Origin: Chondrilla cf. caribensis
Taxonomy: Eukaryota > Porifera > Demospongiae > Chondrillida > Chondrillidae
Direction: 5' to 3'
Length of the DNA stretch: 64,000 bases
NCBI GenBank assembly: GCA_964020155.1
Contig: OZ026560.1
Location: 5,016,259 to 5,080,258 of the forward strand
Positions 53,800-64,000 of the stretch are shown in pieces. Made by a program: the position numbers and the translations under genes. Under the pieces are notes generated by a model that worked only from the letters and a program-made list of their open reading frames with translations, was not told the origin of the DNA and did no database searches. The first letter of the stretch is position 1, and the number at the start of each line of letters is the position of its first letter.

Positions 53800-56700
53800 G
53801 TTTGTGCCTCACTGTGTGTATAGTGACGTTACTCAATCATTTTCATTGAGTTCATTTTCTGCTTGTCATGTTCCATTCTTATAAGGTGAAAGTCCATTTC
53901 AATTGTTTCTCCAAGTTCGGGTGTATCCTCTAAGCCCTCAAAGCATCAAAGATGTCCAGACCAGGTGTGTGTATGTGCTGTATTATGAGAGATAGTTGAT
54001 GATATTGGAGTGACTGCCTTGGGGCTCACATTGAGGTTCTGGAATGTGTTCCCTGACTAACAGCTCATGTGAATATGCACACATTCACAGCCTTGTAGTG
54101 ATAATGTGAGAAGGATGTGATGTCAGTGAGAATACTTTCAATGGTGGAGTCTGTCCTCATCTCCCATCCAGGTATCAGTTGTTCCTTCAAGTCAAGAAGG
54201 ACCTCATTGAAGGAAGGTAAGTCTAATGTTGTCTGATGGCACTGTGTGCTCTGTTATAATTTGTTTGTTGAGTGTTTATTGTTTGTTGCTAGGTTACGGT
54301 GCTCAAGGCAGCATTTAGTGGATCTATTAGCACTATTTGCTCAAGGTGAGGTGCTGTAATTGGTGGCCTTCTTAACCTTTACAATCTTTGATATTAATTC
54401 AATTTTAATGCAGTTGATGTCATCTTTGATATCATGATTATTATTTGTAGCTGAATTGGGTGACTACTCCGAGGACACCTTCCCCAGTGACTACATGGAA
54501 CGCAGTGGTTTATTGGAACCACAGGTATGGTGTTGAGTTGGTGTATGTTTCTGCCACCTTTGATCCCAATTCAGAAACACTTTAAGTGACTATGGCTGAT
54601 GAACTGTGTGCTTGAGCTGACACAGGTTGGCCTTGTTCCTTCCCAAATATGTGGCTGGTGTGATATTTCTGTTAGTCTGGTCAGAACTGTCTACAACAGC
54701 ATTTTCTATAAGACAATGTCCTCATGACCCGTTTTGGGGGCACAATCATTTACATTGCAACACCAGTTACAGTAACACTCTGGATATTACAATGTTAGGA
54801 AGTACCAAGGGTCATGGTATAGGGAGACAAGACTGTACTTCCTTTCGCCCTGACCCAATCACTCTCTTCCTGACCCAATCACTCTCTTACTGACCCAATC
54901 ACTCCCTTCCTGACCCAATCACTCTCTTACTGATAAATATGAATTGAGCCATATTGATGTCATGGATGGAGTATTTCTTTCTCCAGGGACTGCATAATAA
55001 GGAGCAGATAGTGAAGGCTCATAAAGAAATGAAGTTAGTGGTTGTTACTGGGTATCCAGTGTATTAGTAATAACAGTTCCTCCACTCCTCCACTGTGGGT
55101 GTGGGGTGGGGATGTACACGTGCTAGTGAATATTAGCCTTCTCCACCTCTTGTGTAGAGGAATGTCATTTGATGAGTGCGAGATACAAGTATTGGAATTA
55201 GCTGAATGTCAAGAGAATTACGGACTAACCTTATATCCTGTCTTGGTGAGTGGGAAGAACTACCTTTAATCATCATGGTGTAGTCAACCACTTCAGCACA
55301 TTCCATTTTGTTCAGGATTCTGATAAGTCTGCAATAAATTTGGGTTTGGGTCCGACTGGTGTTCATGTTGTCATGGGAGCGATACCCGTAGCAGTCTATG
55401 AGTGGGGCTCTGTCTTGAAGATTATTCAGAAGTACCACACCTTGTCCCTGAAGATTAGAACACCTCATGTAAGTTGATTATTTGGTGCACAGAACTCCTC
55501 TGTCTAAGATATCAGTTAATTGTGGAGCTGCATCAGATACTCAAGAAGTGATACCATTGGTGTGCACTAACTTGTATTGCTTCTTTTCACATGCACACAG
55601 ACAATGGCAATACACACTGCAAAATTCCACTGTCCCTCCACTACCATCTGTAAGCAGCTGGCCCTGCTGTGTCATGAGATGCAAGGAGCATATCAGTGAG
55701 TGTGTATGCAGTGAAATGGTGTGGGTTACTAGAAGTAGTTGTGAAATGGTGTGGGTTACTAGAAGTAGTTGTGAAATGGTGAGGTTTGTATGTTGAGAGC
55801 CTTATTGTTCTCTTCCAGGTCGTCCACTCCTTATGCCAGCACATTCAGAAGGATATGGAGTGGGAGAGGAAGTGCTGTGTTGAAGGCTCCTTTACAGAAA
55901 CTTCGGAGTTCCATCAAACGTAGACCATCTTCAACTGACTTATCTGTAGAGAGACAGTTGTCAAGGAAATTATCTTTCCAAGGCACTGGTCAGTGGAGTT
56001 GGCGTCTCTTTCTGTTGATTGTAGGGTAGATTGTAAGCCTCGTGTGACTCCATTCTGTAGCTGATATCACTACAGGACCACCAAGACCAATTCTTAAGAG
56101 GAGTATATCAGACAATTTCAGCGACAGAAAGTTACCAGTAATCGAATACAGGTTAGATAGCTGATATCATGTGCATTGCAGGCCAGAGCATTGTTGATTG
56201 TTAGTTTGTCTCCCAAAGTTCTCCACCAGATCCTGTTGTCCCAACCTACAGGCGCTACCAGGAGACAGGACAACCTATTGCGTCGTCAAGGTACTTTATG
56301 TTCCTCTTATACCTTCCTGTATCAGGATCACATTTGTTGGTACTCTTACCACTGCTTAGCCCATACTCAACTCCGAAACAGTCGGTTGTGGTTGATGAAG
56401 ATGTCAGAACTGCTGTAAGTAGCCTGAAGAATCCCAAGAAAAGTAAAGCAATCTCTGATAGTTCACTCAATAATATCCTCGACTCAACCGGGAAGTCTGT
56501 ACGTAACCTTCCAGACAAAAGTCTGGCTGATCTCTCGGACACGGTATGTCCAGTCCTTTCACATGAAGCATGTCCTTCACAGATATGTTCTCCTCTTTAG
56601 AGTGATCAATTGTCCATAGTAACAACAGACTCACAGTTGGGAACTCCTCAAGCTTTCAGACCACCAACCCAGTCAAAAGGTGACTATAACACAGTCTCAA

Positions 56701-57110
56701 CAACTAGTATACCTTCAGAGAGCATTGAGGAGACCTCGACCAGTGCCCCTACAATGGACACCGAGGACACCTCAACTACACAGCAACCACCAACTCTTAA
56801 CAGGAGCCATAAGCCTACTTCTGTTCCAACCATTGTGGTCAAGGCAATGTCTGAGCAAGTTCCCCAGCTACGTCCCACCAGTAGACAGTCGGAAGTTGGC
56901 CTGTTTCATTTCCACGACTCGAGTGATCCTTGTACACCAGAGCCAGTTATCCTCAGAGACAAGAGTGAACGCTCTAGTTCCCGTAACCGTCGACATAGCT
57001 TGCTGTGGGACACAGAGGACAACATGGAGAAAACTCCCTTTCTGGACTCACACATTGCTAGTATGTACTTTGAAACATCACAACACGATGAACTGACATG
57101 TGACCTTTGA
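53289..57110 (+). CDS. FERM-domain protein of the 4.1/FRMD type
   Basis: Membrane-cytoskeleton linker family. F1 lobe: MTGLFRRRSLGQLITCDIHC and DGTVFSAQL, then KRATGQELLLFVFRHLKIQD and EWLNPTKSIRKQLPG. F2 lobe: ESPFQLFLQVRVYPLSPQSI, YQLFLQVKKDLIEGR, LRCSRQHLVDLLALFAQ, AELGDYSEDTFPSDYMERSG and HNKEQIVKAHKEMK. F3 lobe: GMSFDECEIQVLELAECQEN and YGLTLYPVL, then VHVVMGAIPVAVYEWGSVLK and HTAKFHCPSTTICKQLALLC. The F2 motif order (WLNPTKSI, QLFLQVKKDL, AELGDY) is canonical. After the FERM domain comes a Ser/Thr/Pro-rich tail of about 380 residues with basic patches (KLRSSIKRRPSSTDL) and no PDZ, kinase or phosphatase domain. The last exon ends DELTCDL, a possible PDZ-ligand-like acidic/hydrophobic C-terminus. 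The exact FRMD subfamily is not assigned. It starts 200 bp from RPS15. Confidence 0.85.
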
Positions 57111-57469
57111 CACTTGTAATTTTAAACACAGAGAAGCTATATTCTTCCATTCTTTTGCATATTGTATTCACTGTATATTTGTATGAGTTGAGCTCGTGCT
57201 CAGTTATTCAGTCTGGATTGAAAGCTGGGACTCTATGCAGAAATTCAATGATTAAATTCTTGTTGTATTAACCAGTTGTTTCGGGATTATTTCCTTGTGA
57301 AATGTATCGAGCCACTGTCCCCACGGAGAATCCTGTACATCCTCTAGTTATCCAGTGAATAGTGTACATTTTCATAGTTTACTTTTTACAGAAGGTATAC
57401 CGTGGTCCTTCTATTTGTCGGAACGAACATTTATGGGGGGCGGGGTAAGGCCCTGTCCGATTGATTAAA
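57111..57469. promoter_or_regulatory. intergenic interval FERM gene to BAP1
   Basis: 359 bp holding the FERM 3' end (AT-rich) and the BAP1 promoter on the same strand. A CGGGGTAAGG GC patch lies about 40 bp before the BAP1 start. No other feature. Confidence 0.35.
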
Positions 57470-58613
57470 ATGGCCGACCAATGGGAAGAGCTAGAGAGTG
57501 ATCCCGGTCTATTTACCCTCCTTGTGGCGGACTTTGGCGTGCACGGAGTTAGAGTTGAAGAGATATACGACCTCTCCAGATTGACATCCATGGAAGACGT
57601 GTATGGTTTCGTGTTCTTGTTCAAAGTCGTCGGAGACACCACCACTGCCAGAAGAAAAAGGAGAGCAGTCGAAGAGGATAATTTTGTGACGGACATTAAT
57701 GTCGTCAATGATATGTTCTTTGCTCTGCAAGTAAGTTGAACTGGACGTACAATACCCTGCAACTAATTTTAATGTGTGTGTCCCTATTACTGCCTAGGTT
57801 ATACCTAACTCGTGTGCTACTCATGCCTTGGTGAGCATCTTGCTGAACACCTCACATGTCAAGTTAGGCCCCGTCCTGGAAGATCTGAAGACTTACACCA
57901 AAGGGATGGATCCTGAAGCAAAAGGGAATGCCATTGGGAACTACCCTCACTTGGCCCGAACGCACGAGAAGCATGCAAAACCTCATTCCCTCAAGCCAGT
58001 GTCCAGGGGAGGGGTCGTGGTGACAGCCACAGGACATGATGCCTTCCATTACTCCAGCTTTGTCCCAATCAACGGTCACTTGTATGAGTTAGATGGTTTA
58101 AAGCCCTTTCCCGTTGACCATGGGGAGTGGGACCAGAGTGAGCAGTGGACATCGCTGTTTGCTCGAGTTGTGCAAAAGAGGCTCAGTCAGTCCAAAGATA
58201 TCTGCTTCAATTTGATGGCAGTCGTTCGCGACACCATCCACGATCAGGTCAGGAAGGTGGAACAACTGCAGGTGGAGCTGAAGAAGGCCGTTGCATCTCT
58301 TGTCAAGTTGGATGCCAGCGACGAAGTTTTGGATCGCGTAACCACATTAGTGAAAACAGCACAGCCAATACCAGCTGAACATGTTGCTGTAGCTACAGCT
58401 GTTGAAAATGTTTTAAATGTTAGAGATCAGCTAGAGGTGGCTCGAAAGGAGCTGAAGGAAGAGCAGGAAATTCGTAAAGGCTACCTATTGGACCACGCCC
58501 GCCGCACCCATGACTACAATCCAGCTATTCAGGAGTTTATAAAAGCTCTTGCCAAACACGGGCAGCTTCCTGTAACAATCCTTCGCAAGCGAACCAACCA
58601 ATCACCACCTTAA
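57470..58613 (+). CDS. BAP1: BAP1-type nuclear deubiquitinase, compact form
   Basis: UCH-family cysteine protease; in flies and mammals BAP1/Calypso removes H2A ubiquitin in the PR-DUB complex with ASXL. Start [20 protein letters not shown], then [20 protein letters not shown]. Exon 2 starts [20 protein letters not shown], with the catalytic Cys in NSCATHAL. The catalytic His is in [15 protein letters not shown] and the Asp in [15 protein letters not shown] coiled coil follows ([20 protein letters not shown]), then the ULD segment [27 protein letters not shown] and NSCATHAL favour BAP1 over UCHL5. At about 350 residues it is half the size of human BAP1 (729): the long central HCF-1/BARD1-binding region and the basic nuclear-targeting tail are absent. 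A second start nine bases upstream (TTG) is less likely than the ATG at 57470. It is tail-to-tail with Patched. Confidence 0.92.
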
Positions 58614-58731
58614 TACACTCAGTCACTATGATTGTACTGCAAAAGTAATATAAAATTAGCAAACTATGTGTGTATTTTATCTTTTTATACAATGAATGTA
58701 CACAGATGCATGTCCAATGCAAATAATGTTT

Positions 58732-61700
58732 TCAAAACTGATATACAGCATGACCTTTGATTCTGGCCTGAAGAAAAGGAGGGATAGAATAGCACACATA
58801 CACGTGTGTGTGTGTGTGTGTGTGTGTGAGTGTGTGTGTGTGTACATAATAGTAGATGTGCACATATCCACGTGTGTAGGTACAGGTATGTGTATAAACA
58901 TACATTCAGTACAATAAACACAGATCATACCTGAGAGGGAGGTCCTATAAGAGATAAAACAACTGGCAAGAGAAGAAGTCCATTGACAAGTGATAGGATG
59001 ATGCAAGACAAAAGGAGTACAAAAAAATACTTTGTGATGAAGGGAAATGGAGAAAATGCTAACATTATGATTCCAAGGAAGGTGGAGACACCACCATTGA
59101 GTATGGGGACAAACCGGTATCTCAAGGCTTTGTCCATCCGCTCGTTCTGGCTGCCACAAGCCTTCAAGAAGTAGAAGGACATTGGAGCAGTTGCTTCTAC
59201 TGCAATTCCAACAGACACAATGAGTGTGACAGCTGGGATGGCGCTGAACCGAATATCGATCCAGCCCATAAAACCAAATACTTCAACAGCTGTGAAAATA
59301 AGCATTACCACTAGAAGTAGCCCGCTCCAGGGATCCATCAGAAAGAAGCTGGTTGCCAGGAAACTGACTAGAAGAATAAGTCCAATTGCCATTATAACTC
59401 TCTCACGCAGTCCAAAGTACTGTTCCCAGTATATGAAGGGCACGCCCCTCGGATAGGCGGGCACACCCTGGTCGGCATATCTCTCAATGATGGCTCTGCT
59501 CTCGGTTATAAGCTCCACATAATCCTCTGTTTCACGAAGACCATCGACATAGAATGTCATCTGAGCATACTCAAAATCCTTCCCGTTGGTTGGGATGGTG
59601 GCGTTCCCGTATAAAAAGTTGTTTATCTCTAGTACTGGGTCCCATGTTGGGATGGGTGGATGGAATTCGGGAACTGAAACACCAGCTGACACAGGATCAA
59701 TGGCGACCTATTGGTAAACAGGACAATAGTACACAAGTAAACAAAGCTTGTTACCCTCAACAACAAAACTAAGTGAACGTAATCCACTAAGACAAGCAGT
59801 TAACAAGACTAACAAAGCTGATCTTACTACTCATGTTCACTGTGAGCATGAGAGCACATATGACCAATACTGGAAGTGAACTTCCAACAAAGCAATCCAA
59901 AACATGTAAACAAGCACTTCTGGCAGGCTGCACTCACCCACACAGTGAGGAACTCGTAGAAGACTTTTGGAGGGATTATGGTGAAGTTCCTCTTTTCACC
60001 ATTGATGTCACGATACACCGTGTCTGTCAGTGGTCCATCGCAGTTACCCCTGCCAAGTAGCCCCTCAAGGAACTGATTCAGAAAAGCCTCCACACCGCCC
60101 TCCTCGTCGATACAGATGCGCTTATAAAAAGTTTGATAAAATGACACCATGGCTTTGAGCCAGAAGGATGATGTCTCTGTCCCGTTGCCCTTGACGATAT
60201 GGTTAAGGGGGAGGAGTTCATCGTGCATCATCATCAATTCGACTTGTTTCCCACTATAGTTCATCTCCTTGGTAACCACGTACATGTCGTAATAGGTGAA
60301 GTAGGAAAAGCTGGCGTTGACAAACCCGTACTCTTCTGTGTCCTCGGGGACGATCTCCAGGAGGTCCAGGCCATCCTTAACTCTGAAACATCCCATGATG
60401 GCCAGCGGGATGACAACGGCACAGAAGAAGACAACAACTAGTATCTTCACAAAGTGATTCTGAAGTAAGGGAGAGTAAAACCTTGTAACCAGTTTAGCTA
60501 CAATGGAATGTCCCCTTAAGAATTCTCCTGCTTGCTTGATAAAGTGGGAGATGTTCCCTTCCGAAATACTGTCTGTTGTCCCCTCAGCATCACTTTTATT
60601 TGTATTTGGTTCTAAACTAGGCGTGGGTTGGTGGTCACAAGGTTCGCAGGACAAGGCTGTTGCTGTGACAACTTCAAAGGAATTGGGATTCCTCCCAGTT
60701 TGCTTGCCCTTTTTACTGACTTTATTCCTCCAAAAGGCAGGTATGCAGCAGAGAATATCCAGATGGTTGTGCTGGAGACGGAAGGTGTCAAAGACTACGA
60801 AGCTTGTGAAACCAAACAGAATCACAAAATAGTTACAGACCACGGCAATTCCCACCTGCAAGAAAAAGCAGACTGGTAGTTACCATAGCAACATCCTCCA
60901 CATCACTACAAAAAGACACTTACTTGAATAGCAAAATTTCTCATTGCTGGTATTGGAATTATGGCCGCCAGAAAAAATCCACAAGCATTGGTAATAGATG
61001 TTAATGTAATATTCGGTCCGACCTGTCGAAGAATTACAGTAATTCTTTCTCTGATGGTAGCCTTCCTCAGCTTGTCATCACTCTCGAAGAAAGCATCTCC
61101 AATAACAAACATGTCGTCAACGCCCAACCCAAGCACCAGGAACGGTAGGACCTAATGGACATACATGAGTTCACCCAACACACAGGATCACTGGACACAC
61201 ACAGGATCACTGGACACACACAGGTTCACTGGACACACACAGGATCACTGGACACACAGGTTCACTGGACACACACAGGATCACCTGACACACACAGGAT
61301 CACTGGACGCACAGGATCACTGGACACACACAGGATCACTGGATGCACAGGATCACTGGACACACACAGGATCACTGGACACACAGGATCACTGGACACA
61401 CAGGATCACTGGACACACAGGATCACTGAACACACACAGGATCACTGGACACACACAGGATCACTGGACACACACAGGATCACTGGACGCACAGGATCAC
61501 TGGACGCACAGGATCACTGGACACACACAGGATCACTGGACACACAGGATCACTGGACACACAGGATCACTGGACACAGGTTCACTGGACACACACAGGA
61601 TCACTGGACACACACAGGTTCACTGGACACACAGGATCACTGGACACACACAGGATCACTGAACACACACAGGATCACTGGACACACACAGGATCACCCG

Positions 61701-63846
61701 ACACACACAGGTTCACTGGACACACACAGTGATAGTGACAAGTATGCTCTCACGTGAAGAGAAGTAGCGTTGAATATAATTCCAAAATATAAACACAGTC
61801 CCAAAGCACCCACAACTGACATGACTATGAGGAGCAGTCCAACCTGTGGAGGGGGAAGGGAGTTCTCACAAAACAAGGATTACAGATGCTAACACTATGA
61901 CGTCATCACATGTTACTAAAATAGATGCTAGAACTGTTATGTCTTCATGTGCTGATTGCTTTGGCAGAAAGGGTTCAGGCGAAGACAAAACACTAATTAA
62001 AGTCCTTCTAATTGATTGTTATTGCTCATACTATCCCTAGAGTGAACCACACCCACAACCACGCCTCTTCCTAACATACCACTCCAGCCCCTGCTCTTGA
62101 CTGGACCACATCGAAGCGGGCAAAGGCCAATGCACAGTACACCAACATGAGGATGTAGCCTGTGACGATTAGCGCAGGGTTTGTTTCCGAGAAGGTCTTC
62201 ACTACAGAAGTGGCACTATAGGAGCTCCAACCATGAAAATCATCTCCTTGTTCACCTTTGAACTCATTGACAAACTACACAGGAGGGAAGTAATAGAGAG
62301 GGATAAGCTGAATAGAATGATACGAAGAAGAGCACATAGCAGTACCCTGTCCACAACACTCCACACACAGACTTGAACGTTCTGCTTACCTTAGTAAATT
62401 TCTTCTTCCATTCAGTTAGAACAGCTTCGTAATGTGCGACGTCAACATCATCTTCCTTCAAATGCTCTCCAAGTTCTCCCGGTCCAAACAGCTGAAGGAT
62501 GGTCTGCAGAGCTTCCGGGTTTGCTCCAGGTTGATGACCTCTCCAACCAGACCCTGGGGAGGGGGGATAATCTAATTAATCATGTATACATATAGATCGT
62601 GAATATCATTATCCATAAGCCATGATGCCGACAAGTGGTAGAGTTTAGCACAACAGTACAGGCAACTAACCAGCCACTAATATCTGCTCTGGCCACTTCA
62701 TAGCATTGGAAGCAAAACCACTACAACCACCACGAAGGACTTCCGAGACGTTGACAGCAGGCTGGGGAGTTGTCAGTTTATTATAAGACAAGTGAATACA
62801 CACCTGGCACACATGCACACACACCAGGCACACATGCCCACACACCAGGCACACATGCACACACATAAGGCACACATGCACACACATAAGGCACACATGC
62901 CCACACACCAGGCACACATGCCCACACACCAGGCACACATGCCCACACACCAGGCACACATGCACACACATAAGGCACACATGCCCACACACCAGGCACA
63001 CATGCACACACATAAGGCACACATACCCACACACCAAGCACACATGCCCACACACCAGGCACACCTGCACACACACCTGGCACACATGCACACACACCTG
63101 GCACACATGCATACACACCTGGCACTTGCATAACCAACCTGTGATGGACATGATTGACCATTGTAGGAACCCAAGATACAAGGTCGTTCATTGTACCCCT
63201 TCACACCAGACTGCTCCAATCCCTAATGCAAAGGATTCAACCAACCACATCAAACAGTTCCATTATTGCCTGGTTCAGCAAACACAGTCAATACACACAG
63301 ACAAGTTTGGTTTGTAATTGAATAAAGATATTAATAACATGTAAGGTGTCATTTGAGAGTGCTGTATGACTAAGAACTGAATATGACATTCAAATACCCT
63401 CCGCCCACACCACACACAAAACTCACATTTTCAACTGAACCAAAGAGCATCTTCCTCAGCGAATCATCCTTATACAGGTCCTGAGCACACTGCATGGCTT
63501 CACTGACATTGACGTTGGACCAGGTGGCATTGGCCGACCAGGTGTACTGACTACAATTAGAGATGTTGATGACACCAACTGGCTGGTGGACGAAGGAGCC
63601 CTCCCAGAAACAATCCAGAGGAGTCACAATCAAACATGGGTTCAGTCCAGTCAGCAGCTGGTCCAGAACAGGAAAATGAGTGGACGGAAATGACTCCTTA
63701 AGACACAAATCATTGAGTGTATAATTCCTACAGGGAAGATGGTGTTAGAGGAGTAAGGGGGTATTGTATACGTATGTATACATATGTAGACAAACACACT
63801 ACACCCACACACATGCATGTACACACCCACACCCACACCCACACAT

Positions 63847-63945
<99 letters not shown>

Positions 63946-64000
63946 TTTCCTCGTTCTACAACGATTTTCTTAATACTCAGCAGTAACCGGAGGTGATCCA
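58732..64000 (-). CDS. PTCH1: Patched (Hedgehog-receptor family RND transporter), 5' truncated by the window edge
   Basis: Twelve-TM sterol-sensing RND protein. Exons read LDQLLTGLNPCLIVTPLDCF and WEGSFVHQPVGVINISNCSQ (63430-63720), then VNVSEVLRGGCSGFASNAMK, LFGPGELGEHLKEDDVDVAH, and FVNEFKGEQGDDFHGWS. The sterol-sensing block is VGLLLIVMSVVGALGLCLYF and FNATSLH, then VLPFLVLGLGVDDMFVIGDA (GxxxDD proton-relay motif in TM4) and NITLTSITNACGFFLAAIIP. The second half has FRVKDGLDLLEIVPEDTEEY and FSYFTYYDMYVVTKEMNYSG. Next come PFIYWEQYFGLRERVIMAIG and IVSVGIAVEATAPMSFYF (TM10 Glu as in Patched). The block order and PCLITPLDCFWEG-type motif are Patched-specific, not NPC1 or Dispatched. The last exon (58732-58767) adds ARIKGHAVYQF and stops, leaving almost no cytosolic tail. 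The first exons lie beyond 64000. Orthology to PTCH1 versus PTCH2 is not implied. Confidence 0.93.
61178..61735. repeat. 17/19-bp minisatellite in a Patched intron
   Basis: About 30 copies of ACACACAGGATCACTGG with an optional CA, plus TTCACTGG and ATCACCTG variants. They lie between the exon beginning VLPFLVLGLGVDD and the exon ending NATSLH. Confidence 0.92.
62800..63125. repeat. 18-bp minisatellite in a Patched intron
   Basis: About 18 copies of CACACCAGGCACACATGC with CATAAGG and CACCTGG variants, ending near the acceptor of the exon encoding VNVSEVLRGGCSGF. Confidence 0.9.
63842..63942. repeat. CA microsatellite in the 5'-most visible Patched intron
   Basis: (CA)n of about 100 bp with a CATACA interruption. 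It begins next to a short open segment at 63943-64000 that may be a further upstream Patched exon (LLLSIKKIVVERGNK), which I could not confirm. Confidence 0.9.

Noticed and set aside
57461..57469. Upstream TTG start for BAP1 (adds MIK)
   Set aside because: The ATG at 57470 gives [13 protein letters not shown], which aligns directly with the BAP1 N-terminus. A non-ATG start is unnecessary.
61155..61757. 200-codon Thr/His/Asp repeat ORF
   Set aside because: It is the minisatellite within a Patched intron, on the strand opposite the gene.

Overview
This is nuclear DNA of an animal. It carries spliced genes with short GT-AG introns (mostly about 50-500 bp), dense microsatellites and minisatellites, and metazoan signalling families: Patched, SHC, a receptor guanylyl cyclase, BAP1, SCAMP and AGGF1. 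The very compact layout, and receptor and adaptor architectures unlike bilaterian ones, suggest a sponge or another early-branching metazoan. That placement is inference; only 'metazoan' is firmly supported.

Layout. I read 21 protein-coding genes, mostly alternating between strands. In order: 3' end of an unrecognised gene (+), PSMC3 (-), an intronless orphan (+), a small PWWP protein (+), a 9-kb receptor guanylyl cyclase (-), a CENP-B/pogo-like multi-HTH protein (+), RPS6 (-), a small secreted orphan (-), AGGF1-like (-), PUS10 (+), SCAMP (-), hnRNP K (+), KRTCAP2 (-), RPL30 (+), CKS1 (-), DIS3L (+), a SHC-like adaptor (+), RPS15 (-), a FERM protein (+), BAP1 (+) and Patched (-, running off the right end). 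Many neighbours are head-to-head with 85-200 bp between start codons, or tail-to-tail with 100-250 bp between stops. No tRNA, rRNA, CRISPR or prokaryotic feature was seen.

Functions. Most genes are housekeeping: proteasome, translation, tRNA pseudouridylation, RNA decay, splicing, N-glycosylation, membrane trafficking and cell cycle. Signalling is represented by Patched, the receptor cyclase, the SHC-like adaptor and the FERM protein. The neighbours do not form a pathway; they share promoters and space.

Most unusual content. The SHC-like adaptor at 46434-51901 has a PTB domain at its N-terminus and an SH2 domain at its C-terminus. Between them lie about 20 Tyr-Asp-Asn motifs of the Grb2-SH2 docking type, spread over tandemly duplicated phase 1-1 exons with near-identical introns. 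Other notable items are a guanylyl cyclase with an EGF stalk, a four-HTH transposase-derived protein without a nuclease domain, an hnRNP K whose third KH domain lacks its GXXG loop, a coding SQ-rich minisatellite in the AGGF1 homologue, a possible 27-nt intron, and a TTAA-flanked inverted-repeat element inside a SCAMP intron. Introns here often carry private minisatellites, which create many long spurious ORFs.
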